Below, one piece after another: positions 1 through 6,326 of a DNA stretch of 6,326 nucleotides. Within the stretch, counting starts at the first letter, position 1; each line of letters opens with the position of its first letter. Origin of the DNA: Rhizobium sp. LCM 4573 (GTDB taxonomy: Bacteria; Pseudomonadota; Alphaproteobacteria; Rhizobiales; Rhizobiaceae); contig NZ_MDDW01000002.1 of the NCBI RefSeq assembly GCF_001854865.1, positions 256,534 through 262,859 of the forward strand, written 5' to 3'. Below the pieces are notes generated by a model. The model did no database searches. It was not told the DNA's origin and saw only the letters and a program-made list of their open reading frames with translations. The position numbers and the translations under genes were made by a program.

Positions 1-2671
1 CTTTGAGAGCCTCCTCCACCTTGGAAGAACCGGGGCGCTTTACCTCCTCGCGGCGGACGGCTACCTGGAAAAGCGGCAGATCGTCGATCAACTGGCTCGC
101 GGGGTTCTTGCGGTCGGAATCCTCGAGCTTGGTCAGCACGTCGCGGGCGCGGGCCACGACGCTATCCGGCAGGCCGGCAAGGCGGGCGACCTGAATGCCA
201 TAGGACCGATCCGCCGCACCAGGGCCGACCTCGTGGAGGAAGATCACCTCGCCATCCCATTCCTTCACCCGCATCGTGGCGTTGGAAAGCCGGCCGAGCT
301 TTTCCGAGAGGACAGTCAGCTCATGGAAATGGGTGGCGAAGAGCCCGCGGCACTTGTTCGCCTCGTGCAGATGCTCGACCGCCGCCCAGGCGATCGACAG
401 ACCGTCGAAAGTGGCTGTGCCACGACCGATCTCATCGAGAATGACCAGCGAGCGATCGGTAGCCTGATTGAGAATCGCCGCCGTCTCGACCATCTCGACC
501 ATGAAGGTGGAACGGCCACGCGCTAGATCGTCGGAGGCGCCGACACGCGAGAAGAGCCGATCGACGATGCCGATATGGGCAGATGCCGCCGGCACGAAGG
601 AGCCCATCTGCGCCAGAATGGCGATCAGCGCGTTCTGGCGCAGGAAGGTCGACTTACCGCCCATGTTCGGACCGGTGAGCAGCCACAGCGCGCCGAACTC
701 GCCGCCATTATGCGGAGACAGATCACAATCGTTGGCAATGAACGGGCCGGAGGACTGGCGGCGCAGTGCCTGTTCGACCACCGGATGGCGGCCGCCTTCA
801 ATGGTGAACATGCGGGAGGCATCGACCACGGGCCGGCGGTAGTTCCATTCCTCGGCGAGCATGGCGAGACCGGCCGCCACATCGATGACCGCGAGCGCAA
901 GCGCGCCAGACTTGATCGCCTCGGCCTCGGAGGTGACGGCGGCAACCATCTTCTCGAAGGCTTCGAGTTCGATCGTCAGTGCGCGGTCGGCGGCGTTGGC
1001 GATCCGGCTTTCCAGATCCGCAAGCTCCGTGGTGGTGAAGCGCATGGCGTTCGCCATGGTCTGGCGATGGATGAAACGCGCCTTGCCTTCCGGCGTGTCG
1101 GTCATCGCGCCGGAATTGCCGGCCGTCACCTCGATGAAATAGCCGAGCACGTTGTTGTGCTTGATCTTCAGCGACTTGATGCCGGTTTCCTCGGCATATT
1201 GCAGCTGCAGGCCGGCGATCACCTTGCGGGACTGATCGCGGAGCGCACGGACCTCATCCAGCTCTGAATCGGCACCTTCCGCCAGAAAGCCGCCATCGCG
1301 TTTCAGAAGCGGCAGATCCTGCGCCAGCATGCTGCCAAGCATTGTTTCCAAATGCAGCGGCAAGGCTTTCAGATCCGCCAAGGCATCGCCGAGCTCCTCC
1401 GGCAGCATGGCTGGGTCCAGAGACCCCGCCACGCTGCGGGCAGCCTCAAGACCCTGCAGGATCGATCCGAGGTCGCGCGGGCCACCACGGTCGAGCGCCA
1501 GGCGCGACAGGGCACGCGGCATGTCCGGCACGTGTTTCAGCGCCGAACGCAACTCACTGCAAAGGCCGGGTTCTTCCAGCAGGAAGGAGATGGAATCGAG
1601 CCGCCGGTTGATGCGATCCGGATCGGTCAGCGGCGACATCAGCCGCTCGGCAAGCAGGCGGGCACCGCCGCCGGTCACCGTCCGGTCGACAGCCTTCAGG
1701 AGCGTGCCGTCGCGGTCGCCGGAAAGCGTGCGGGTGAGCTCCAGATTACCGCGCGTGGCAGGATCGATGAAAAGCGTGGAGGCGCCGCTTTCGCGCTCAG
1801 GGTACCCAAGCGGCGGGCGCTCGGCGATCTGCGTCTTCTCCACATAGGCGATGGCAGCAGCGGCAGCGGCAAGCTCGGCACGGGAGAAGGTGCCGAAACC
1901 ATCCAGCGTGCCGACGCCGAAATAGCGCGTTATGCGCCCCTCGGCGCTGGCGCTATCGAACAGGACCGCCGGCTGCGGCACTGCCACCCGGCCCAGCACA
2001 TCGAAAACAGGCTTGAGTTCGGCATCGTGGAATATCGTGTCCGCAACGACGAGTTCGCGCGGATCGATGCGCAGAATATCGGCCAAGAGCCGCGACTGGT
2101 CGGTCTCCGCCAGGCGAAAGACGCCGGTGGAGATATCGATCCAGGCAAGTGCGAGCAGCGGTTCGGACCCGCCGCGAATGCGGGCGAGCGTCATCAAATA
2201 ATTCGATTCCGAGGGAGAAAGGAGCTTGTCCTCGGTGATGGTGCCGGGGGTGACAAGGCGCACGACATCCCGCTTTACCACGGACTTCGAACCGCGTTTC
2301 TTGGCTTCGGCGGGATCTTCCACCTGCTCGCAGACCGCGACGCGGAAACCGAGCCCGATCAGCTTCTGGAGATAATCGTCCGCCGCATGAACGGGCACGC
2401 CGCACATGGGTATATCCTGTCCCATATGCTGGCCGCGCTTCGTCAGCGTGATGCCGAGCGCGCGCGACGCATCCACCGCATCCTCGAAGAAGAGTTCGTA
2501 GAAATCGCCCATGCGGTAGAAGAGCAGCGAACCCGGATTGTTCGCCTTGATCTCGATATACTGCTCCATCATCGGCGTGGCCGAAGCGCGGCTTTCCTCC
2601 GAGGCAAGCTCGGCGGCATTCAAGGCGTCGCCAATTTGAGACCGGGGGGAGAATCTTTCGAATTGAGTCAC
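1..2671 (-). CDS. mutS: DNA mismatch repair protein MutS (3' end beyond window)
   Basis: MutS binds mismatches and small loops in DNA as a clamp-forming ATPase and recruits MutL. I translated the whole minus strand and found 890 uninterrupted codons. In order: mismatch-binding loop GDFYELF (Phe57 and Glu59, the Phe-X-Glu that contacts the mismatch); connector, lever and clamp regions; Walker [11 protein letters not shown] (666-675); signature STFMVEM (721-727); Walker [12 protein letters not shown] (742-752); switch His in FATHFHEL (His781). QLIDDLPLF (860-868) resembles a beta-clamp binding motif. Rhizobial MutS proteins are about 900 residues, so probably only a few tens of codons are missing on the left. 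The start is uncertain: I chose GTG at 2671, but it has no good Shine-Dalgarno sequence. The first in-frame ATG is codon 34, just before the conserved MEQYIEIK, and an in-frame TTG is codon 17. The gene is divergent from tme. Confidence 0.97.
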   Translation of the reverse strand, partial: MTQFERFSPRSQIGDALNAAELASEESRASATPMMEQYIEIKANNPGSLLFYRMGDFYELFFEDAVDASRALGITLTKRGQHMGQDIPMCGVPVHAADDYLQKLIGLGFRVAVCEQVEDPAEAKKRGSKSVVKRDVVRLVTPGTITEDKLLSPSESNYLMTLARIRGGSEPLLALAWIDISTGVFRLAETDQSRLLADILRIDPRELVVADTIFHDAELKPVFDVLGRVAVPQPAVLFDSASAEGRITRYFGVGTLDGFGTFSRAELAAAAAAIAYVEKTQIAERPPLGYPERESGASTLFIDPATRGNLELTRTLSGDRDGTLLKAVDRTVTGGGARLLAERLMSPLTDPDRINRRLDSISFLLEEPGLCSELRSALKHVPDMPRALSRLALDRGGPRDLGSILQGLEAARSVAGSLDPAMLPEELGDALADLKALPLHLETMLGSMLAQDLPLLKRDGGFLAEGADSELDEVRALRDQSRKVIAGLQLQYAEETGIKSLKIKHNNVLGYFIEVTAGNSGAMTDTPEGKARFIHRQTMANAMRFTTTELADLESRIANAADRALTIELEAFEKMVAAVTSEAEAIKSGALALAVIDVAAGLAMLAEEWNYRRPVVDASRMFTIEGGRHPVVEQALRRQSSGPFIANDCDLSPHNGGEFGALWLLTGPNMGGKSTFLRQNALIAILAQMGSFVPAASAHIGIVDRLFSRVGASDDLARGRSTFMVEMVETAAILNQATDRSLVILDEIGRGTATFDGLSIAWAAVEHLHEANKCRGLFATHFHELTVLSEKLGRLSNATMRVKEWDGEVIFLHEVGPGAADRSYGIQVARLAGLPDSVVARARDVLTKLEDSDRKNPASQLIDDLPLFQVAVRREEVKRPGSSKVEEALK

Positions 2672-2735
2672 GGAATCGATTTTTTGTTGCGCAAGGGAAT
2701 TGGCGACACTATCGATGTTGGCCCCTGAAAGACAA

Positions 2736-2762
2736 CAGCCGCTACGCTCTCGAAGACGGCTG
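2736..2762 (+). repeat. Short inverted repeat in the tme leader
   Basis: CAGCCG (2736-2741) and CGGCTG (2757-2762) are perfect 6-bp inverted arms around a 15-nt loop, 13 bp upstream of the tme Shine-Dalgarno sequence. There is no T-run, so it does not look like an intrinsic terminator. It could fold in the tme mRNA leader or be a protein site, or be chance in G+C-rich DNA. Confidence 0.25.
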
Positions 2763-2775
2763 CCCACAAAAAGCT

Positions 2776-2782
2776 GGAGGAG
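2776..2782 (+). promoter_or_regulatory. Ribosome binding site of tme
   Basis: GGAGGAG lies just before the ATG at 2786; the GGAGG core is 5 nt from the start codon. It is by far the best Shine-Dalgarno sequence in the window. It fixes the malic enzyme start and suggests efficient translation. Confidence 0.85.
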
Positions 2783-2785
2783 TTC

Positions 2786-5083
2786 ATGCCCGCGAAAGAG
2801 AAGGCCACGGAGAAGGACGTCCGGGCGCGCGCTTCGGTGACGGAACAGGAAGCGCTGGACTTCCACGCGGAAGGCCGACCGGGGAAGCTTGAGATCAACC
2901 CCACCAAGCCGATGGCCACCCAGCGCGACCTTTCGCTGGCCTATTCGCCGGGCGTTGCGGTGCCGGTGAAGGCGATCGCCGCCGATCCGGCCACCGCCTA
3001 CGACTACACAACGCGCGGCAACATGGTGGCGGTGATTTCCAACGGCACGGCAATCCTCGGGCTCGGCAATCTCGGCGCGCTTGCCTCGAAGCCGGTCATG
3101 GAAGGCAAGTCCGTCCTCTTCAAGAGGTTTGCCGACGTCGATTCCATCGACCTCGAAGTGGATACCGAGAATGTCGACGAATTCGTCAACTGCGTGCGCT
3201 ATCTCGGCCCCTCCTTCGGCGGCATCAACCTGGAGGATATCAAGGCGCCGGACTGCTTCATCATTGAAAGCCGCCTGCGCGAGCTGATGGATATCCCTGT
3301 CTTCCACGACGACCAGCACGGCACGGCGATCATCGCCGCCGCCGGCCTCATCAATGCGCTGGAACTCACCGGCCGGGACTTCAAGACGACGAAGCTCGTC
3401 TGCAACGGCGCGGGTGCGGCGGCGATCGCCTGCATCGAGCTCATCAAGGCGATGGGCTTCAACCCGGACAACATCATCCTTTGCGACACCAAGGGCGTGA
3501 TCTATCAGGGGCGTGCCGAAGGCATGAACCAGTGGAAATCGGCGCATGCGGTGAAGACCGACAAGCGGACGCTCGCCGAAGCGATGAAGGGTGCCGACGT
3601 GGTGTTCGGCCTCTCCCAGAAGGGCGCCTTCACCGAAGAGATGATCCGTTCGATGGCGGAAAAGCCGATCATCTTCGCCATGGCGAACCCGGATCCGGAG
3701 ATCACGCCGGAGGAGGTCGCCCGCATCCGCGACGATGCGATCATGGCGACCGGACGCTCGGACTATCCGAACCAGGTCAACAACGTTCTCGGCTTCCCCT
3801 ACATCTTCCGCGGTGCGCTGGACGTGCGCGCCACCCAGATCAACGATGCGATGAAGATCGCCGCCGTTCGTGCACTCGCCAACCTCGCCCGCGAGGACGT
3901 GCCGGACGATGTGGCCGCCGCCTACCAGGGCAACCGACCGCGCTTCGGGGCGCAATACATCATTCCGGTACCGTTCGACCCGCGGCTTATCTCGGCGATC
4001 CCGGTGGCGGTGGCGCAGGCCGCCATGGAAAGCGGCGTCGCCCAGAAGAACATCGCCGACCTCGCGGCCTACGGGCACGAGCTTTCGGCCCGCCGCGACC
4101 CTATGGCCGCAACGACGCAGGGCATTTACGAGCGGGTGCGCCGGTTCCCGAAGCGCGTCGTCTTCGCGGAAGCCGAGGAAGAACAGGTCATGCGCGCGGC
4201 GATCTCCTTCTGCCACCAGGGGCTCGGCACCGCGATCCTGCTCGGCCGCGACGACGTGATCCGCACGACCGCCGAAAAGGCCGGCATCGACCTCGACCGC
4301 CCCGGCATAGAGATCGTCAACGCCCGCATTTCCGACCGGGTGGATACCTATGTGGACCACCTCTACGCCCGGCTGCAGCGCAAGGGCTTTCTGCTGCGCG
4401 ACGTGCAGCGGCTGATCCACAACGACCGCAACCATTTCGCGGCCACCATGGTGGCCGTGGGTGACGCGGATGCCATGGTGACGGGTGCGACGCGCAATTA
4501 CGCGACGGCTCTCCAGGACGTGCGCCGCTGCATCGACGACAAGCCGGGCCACAAGGTGATCGGCATTTCGCTGATGATCTCGCGCGGGCGGACCGTCTTC
4601 GTCGCCGATACCGCCGTTCACGACATGCCGAACGCCGAGGATATCGCCGATATCGCGGTGGAGGCGGCACGCGTCGCCAGGCGCATGGGCTATGAGCCGC
4701 GCGTGGCGCTGCTGGCCTATTCCACCTTCGGCCAACCGACCGGCGAGCGTTCCGAGCGGGTGCGCGAGGCAGTTAAGATCCTCGACCAGCGGCGTGTCGA
4801 TTTCGAATATGACGGGGAGATGGCCGCCGACGTGGCCCTCAATCCGCACCGGATGGAGCAATATCCCTTCTGCCGGCTTTCCGGCACCGCCAACGTGCTC
4901 GTCATGCCGGCGATTCATTCCGCCTCGATCGCCACCCGCATGCTGCAGGAACTCGGCGGCGCCACCCTGATCGGTCCGCTGCTCGTCGGTCTCGACAAGT
5001 CCGTTCAGATCACCTCCATGGGTGCGAAGGATAGCGACATCGTCAACATGGCGGCGATCGCGGCGTATAACGCCGGGACGTGA
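2786..5083 (+). CDS. tme: NADP-dependent malic enzyme with C-terminal phosphotransacetylase-like domain
   Basis: This cytoplasmic enzyme oxidatively decarboxylates L-malate to pyruvate, normally yielding NADPH, and links the TCA cycle to gluconeogenesis and biosynthesis. It has 765 residues, the usual length of the two-domain rhizobial enzymes. The malic enzyme part (about 20-430) shows [11 protein letters not shown] (Tyr53, likely catalytic acid), [19 protein letters not shown] (106-124, catalytic Lys region), Glu150-Asp151 and Asp175-Asp176 in [10 protein letters not shown] (metal and substrate site), a GAGAAA dinucleotide loop (208-213), ANPDPEI and [21 protein letters not shown] (329-349). 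Residues about 450-765 resemble phosphotransacetylase, with [12 protein letters not shown] (676-687) and [14 protein letters not shown] (699-712). Such domains in malic enzymes are thought regulatory rather than catalytic, and the SRG motif here reads S744-M745-G746. NADP preference and the symbol (tme rather than NAD-linked dme) rest on the remembered mutS-tme-olsB gene order, not on a residue I can point to. Confidence 0.93.
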   Translation: MPAKEKATEKDVRARASVTEQEALDFHAEGRPGKLEINPTKPMATQRDLSLAYSPGVAVPVKAIAADPATAYDYTTRGNMVAVISNGTAILGLGNLGALASKPVMEGKSVLFKRFADVDSIDLEVDTENVDEFVNCVRYLGPSFGGINLEDIKAPDCFIIESRLRELMDIPVFHDDQHGTAIIAAAGLINALELTGRDFKTTKLVCNGAGAAAIACIELIKAMGFNPDNIILCDTKGVIYQGRAEGMNQWKSAHAVKTDKRTLAEAMKGADVVFGLSQKGAFTEEMIRSMAEKPIIFAMANPDPEITPEEVARIRDDAIMATGRSDYPNQVNNVLGFPYIFRGALDVRATQINDAMKIAAVRALANLAREDVPDDVAAAYQGNRPRFGAQYIIPVPFDPRLISAIPVAVAQAAMESGVAQKNIADLAAYGHELSARRDPMAATTQGIYERVRRFPKRVVFAEAEEEQVMRAAISFCHQGLGTAILLGRDDVIRTTAEKAGIDLDRPGIEIVNARISDRVDTYVDHLYARLQRKGFLLRDVQRLIHNDRNHFAATMVAVGDADAMVTGATRNYATALQDVRRCIDDKPGHKVIGISLMISRGRTVFVADTAVHDMPNAEDIADIAVEAARVARRMGYEPRVALLAYSTFGQPTGERSERVREAVKILDQRRVDFEYDGEMAADVALNPHRMEQYPFCRLSGTANVLVMPAIHSASIATRMLQELGGATLIGPLLVGLDKSVQITSMGAKDSDIVNMAAIAAYNAGT

Positions 5084-5089
5084 GGTTCC

Positions 5090-5118
5090 TTGTATCCGCG
5101 CGCCAAGTGGACTAAGTT
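5090..5118 (+). promoter_or_regulatory. Candidate promoter of the toxin-antitoxin operon
   Basis: TTGTAT (5090-5095) and TAAGTT (5113-5118) are separated by exactly 17 bp and would start transcription near 5125, about 25 nt before the antitoxin ATG. The -10 box would lie inside the left arm of the palindrome, so a protein bound there would block RNA polymerase, as expected for an autoregulated toxin-antitoxin operon. The boxes themselves are weak matches. Confidence 0.35.
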
Positions 5119-5144
5119 TAGTGAACTAAGTCCACTTGGGGCGC
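5098..5144. promoter_or_regulatory. Imperfect palindrome, probable toxin-antitoxin operator
   Basis: Two 21-bp arms (5098-5118 and 5124-5144) pair with only two mismatches (5102/5140 and 5114/5128) around a 5-nt centre. The strongest part is CCAAGTGGACT (5103-5113) against AGTCCACTTGG (5129-5139). Within it, ACTAA (5111-5115), TTAGT (5118-5122) and ACTAA (5125-5129) alternate in orientation every 7 bp. It begins 14 bp after the tme stop and ends 5 bp before the antitoxin ATG. Phd/YefM antitoxins, alone or with their toxin, typically bind palindromes in this position, so an operator is the best reading. In RNA it could also form a stable hairpin behind tme, but no T-run follows, so it is not a classical terminator. 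Confidence 0.7.
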
Positions 5145-5149
5145 ATTCC

Positions 5150-5395
5150 ATGAAGACGGTCAACATTCATGAAGCCAAAACCCACCTGTCGCGTCTCATA
5201 GAAGATGCGGCAAAGGGGGAGCCGTTCGTCATCGCCAAGGCCGGCAAGCCGATGGTCAAGGTGGTGCCGCTGGAGGAAGAGCCGAAGAAAAAGCGACGCA
5301 TAGGTGTCCTCGATGGACAATTTTTCATTCCCAATGATTTGGACCAGGGAATGGATAAGGAGATCGAGGAGCTGTTTTACGGCAATGGCGCATGA
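5150..5395 (+). CDS. Phd/YefM-family antitoxin
   Basis: This 81-residue protein is the likely antitoxin of the adjoining PIN toxin. The N-terminal half (1-41) is a typical Phd/YefM DNA-binding dimer domain: VNIHEAKTHLSRLIEDAAKG followed by FVIAKAGKPMVKVVPL. A charged linker follows (EEEPKKKRR, 42-50). The C-terminal part, GVLDGQFFIPNDLDQ...EIEELFYG (52-78), matches the toxin-neutralising tail common in antitoxins paired with VapC-like proteins. I chose the ATG at 5150. An upstream in-frame TTG at 5090 would add 20 residues read through the palindrome, which is not family-like. The Shine-Dalgarno sequence is weak (TTGGGG, 5136-5141). Expected role: sequester the toxin and repress the operon by binding the palindrome just upstream. 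It is named by family because VapB proteins belong to several unrelated folds. Confidence 0.92.
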   Translation: MKTVNIHEAKTHLSRLIEDAAKGEPFVIAKAGKPMVKVVPLEEEPKKKRRIGVLDGQFFIPNDLDQGMDKEIEELFYGNGA

Positions 5396-5781
5396 AAGTC
5401 CTGCTGGATTCTCACCTTTTGGTGTGGCTCGTTGGAGCATCCTACAGGCTGCCTTTGGACGCTCGCGAAATCATTGAGAACCCGGACCATGAAATCTTCT
5501 TCAGTTCGGCCAGTATTTGGGAACTATCGATCAAATATTCGTCCGGAAAAATCGGACTCGAGCTTCCGCCTCGCATGCTCTATCGGGTGCTGATCGAAAG
5601 TGACTTCCAGGAACTGGCCGTCACCGCCACTCATGCGCTTGAAGTAGAATTGCTTCAACCGATCCACAAGGACCCGTTCGACCGCATATTGGTCGCACAG
5701 AGCATGAGTGAGGGGATGCTGCTGCTCACCTCGGACGAGACGATCGCACAATACAACGGACCGATAAGGCTGGTTCGCTGA
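5392..5781 (+). CDS. vapC: VapC-family PIN-domain ribonuclease toxin
   Basis: This 129-residue single PIN domain belongs to a metal-dependent endoribonuclease family; characterised VapC toxins cleave tRNA or rRNA and stop translation. The acidic residues are in place: Asp6 in LLDSHLLVW, Glu44 in SSASIWELSIK, Asp94 and Asp97 in HKDPFDR, and Asp115 in LLTSDETI. The toxin therefore looks catalytically intact. The usual first motif is DTH; here it is DSH, a conservative change. Its ATG overlaps the antitoxin stop (ATGA, 5392-5395), and the nearest purine-rich site (GAGGA, 5366-5370) is 21 nt upstream, so translation is probably coupled to the antitoxin. G+C is 191 of 360 bases over 5401-5760 (53%), well below tme, suggesting recent acquisition. 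Its RNA target cannot be told from sequence. The gene ends 7 bp from the stop codon of convergent olsB. Confidence 0.92.
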   Translation: MKVLLDSHLLVWLVGASYRLPLDAREIIENPDHEIFFSSASIWELSIKYSSGKIGLELPPRMLYRVLIESDFQELAVTATHALEVELLQPIHKDPFDRILVAQSMSEGMLLLTSDETIAQYNGPIRLVR

Positions 5782-5788
5782 GGCGGGA

Positions 5789-6326
5789 CTAGCTCGCGAA
5801 CCTGCCGGCATCGGCGCCGTAATAGTTGATGTAGCGATCGGAGATCGAGGCGATCGGCAGCACCACGAGAACATCCGTGGTGTTAAAAGCCTGATCGACG
5901 ACCGCGCCGTTGCCGATCATGGCGCCGAGGCGCAGATAACCCTTGACGAGCGGCGGCATGGCCGAAAGCGCCTTGCGGGCGTTCACCCCTTCGACAGGCA
6001 TCAGATCCATCTCGCGGTGGAGCTCGGGAAGAGCAGAAACCGCCCATTCGCCCTTCGCGGCCACGTTGTGGTGCAGAAAGGAGAGCGCCAGCGCATGCTC
6101 TTCCGGACGCGTGCCGGGGAAGGAGGCGCAGCCGAACATGGCACCCATGCCGTGCTTCAGCGCATAGGCCCAATTGCCCTGCCAGAGAAGCTCCACCGTG
6201 CGCTTGGTGCGATAGGCCGGCAGCACGCAGGAACGGCCGAGCTCCATGAACTGCTTGTCGGGATGGCGAGCCAGAAGCGGGGCGATATCGAATTCGGAAG
6301 CCGAATAGAAGCCGCCATGGGCGAGC
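5789..6326 (-). CDS. olsB: L-ornithine N-alpha-acyltransferase OlsB, C-terminal part
   Basis: OlsB transfers a 3-hydroxyacyl chain from acyl carrier protein to the alpha-amino group of ornithine, giving lyso-ornithine lipid, which OlsA then acylates to ornithine lipid, a phosphorus-free membrane lipid. The window holds 178 codons plus the stop, in one open frame; the 5' part lies beyond the right edge. It reads GGFYSASEFDIAPLLARH, then MELGRSCVLPAYRTKRTVEL (GRSCV is a hallmark of this GNAT-related family), LLWQGNWAYALKHG, FGCASFPGT, EEHALALSFLHHN, LVKGYLRLGAMIGNGAVVDQAFNTTDVLVVLPI and the family-like end NYYGADAGRF. The protein is normally near 300 residues. The S. meliloti gene is induced by phosphate starvation through PhoB, but the promoter here is outside the window. 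The C-terminus appears complete, so the adjoining toxin-antitoxin module has not truncated it. Confidence 0.93.
   Translation of the reverse strand, partial: LAHGGFYSASEFDIAPLLARHPDKQFMELGRSCVLPAYRTKRTVELLWQGNWAYALKHGMGAMFGCASFPGTRPEEHALALSFLHHNVAAKGEWAVSALPELHREMDLMPVEGVNARKALSAMPPLVKGYLRLGAMIGNGAVVDQAFNTTDVLVVLPIASISDRYINYYGADAGRFAS

Larger units (their letters stand above)
2672..2785. promoter_or_regulatory. Divergent mutS/tme intergenic promoter region
   Basis: These 114 bp must hold the start signals for mutS (leftward) and, most simply, tme (rightward). No strong sigma-70 boxes are visible. For mutS the best pair on the minus strand is TTGTCT (2735-2730) and GATAGT (2713-2708), 16 bp apart, each matching 4 of 6 consensus bases. 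For tme a weaker pair is TTGTTG (2684-2689) and CTATCG (2709-2714), 19 bp apart. The two -10 candidates overlap, so the promoters could compete. The tme leader also holds a short inverted repeat, listed separately. The intergenic role is certain, but the exact boxes are guesses from the sequence. Confidence 0.4.

Noticed and set aside
575..1267. Plus-strand open frame of 230 codons opposite the mutS ATPase region
   Set aside because: It is antisense to the conserved MutS core, has no plausible ribosome binding site or family motif, and is a codon-bias shadow.
1352..2728. Long plus-strand open frame of 458 codons opposite mutS
   Set aside because: It lies wholly antisense to an intact, clearly recognisable mutS. 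Its product is rich in Arg, Gly and Ala with no recognisable motif. Long antisense frames are common in G+C-rich coding DNA.
3481..4464. Plus-strand open frame of 327 codons inside tme in another frame
   Set aside because: The translation is Arg/Gly/Pro-rich low-complexity sequence typical of a frame-shifted G+C-rich gene, while the tme frame is continuous and conserved throughout.
5098..5144. Palindrome as the terminal inverted repeat of an insertion sequence or a CRISPR repeat unit
   Set aside because: There is one copy only. No matching inverted end was found near the toxin's 3' end, and no transposase or spacer array is present; its position just before the antitoxin fits an operator.
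5090..5149. TTG-initiated 20-residue N-terminal extension of the antitoxin
   Set aside because: It would translate the operator palindrome and is unlike family members, which begin close to the VNIHEAK motif; the ATG at 5150 is better.
5126..5440. Minus-strand open frame of 104 codons opposite the antitoxin gene
   Set aside because: It is antisense to a well-recognised antitoxin and shows no family motif.

Overview
The window looks like chromosomal DNA of a Rhizobiales alphaproteobacterium (Rhizobium, Agrobacterium, Sinorhizobium or a close relative). This rests on the high G+C housekeeping genes, a two-domain malic enzyme of the rhizobial type, and an OlsB-type ornithine lipid acyltransferase. 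From memory, the order mutS - tme - olsB is that of Sinorhizobium meliloti (SMc01125, SMc01126, SMc01127). I could not run a search to confirm this or to name the species.

Layout. (1) Positions 1-2671, minus strand: mutS, 890 codons read without interruption, with the last few codons beyond the left edge. (2) 2672-2785: a 114-bp divergent intergenic region holding the weak promoters and leaders of mutS and tme. (3) 2786-5083, plus strand: the malic enzyme gene tme, with an N-terminal malic enzyme part and a C-terminal phosphotransacetylase-like part. (4) 5084-5149: a short gap filled largely by a 47-bp imperfect palindrome. (5) 5150-5781, plus strand: a two-gene toxin-antitoxin module, Phd/YefM-type antitoxin followed by a VapC-type PIN toxin, overlapping by ATGA. 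(6) 5789-6326, minus strand: the 3' part of olsB, entering from the right edge and ending 7 bp from the toxin stop codon.

How they work together. The three housekeeping genes serve unrelated jobs: mismatch repair, malate to pyruvate plus NADPH, and the first step of ornithine lipid synthesis. The toxin-antitoxin pair is the accessory element. Its toxin gene is clearly less G+C rich than tme (53% against 67% in hand-counted samples). It carries its own palindromic operator-like sequence and sits in a convergent junction without damaging either neighbour. I see no transposase, integrase, tRNA, rRNA, CRISPR array or phage gene. No wholly new system is evident; the most interesting part is the toxin-antitoxin islet and its operator, followed by the altered active-site motif in the Tme C-terminal domain.
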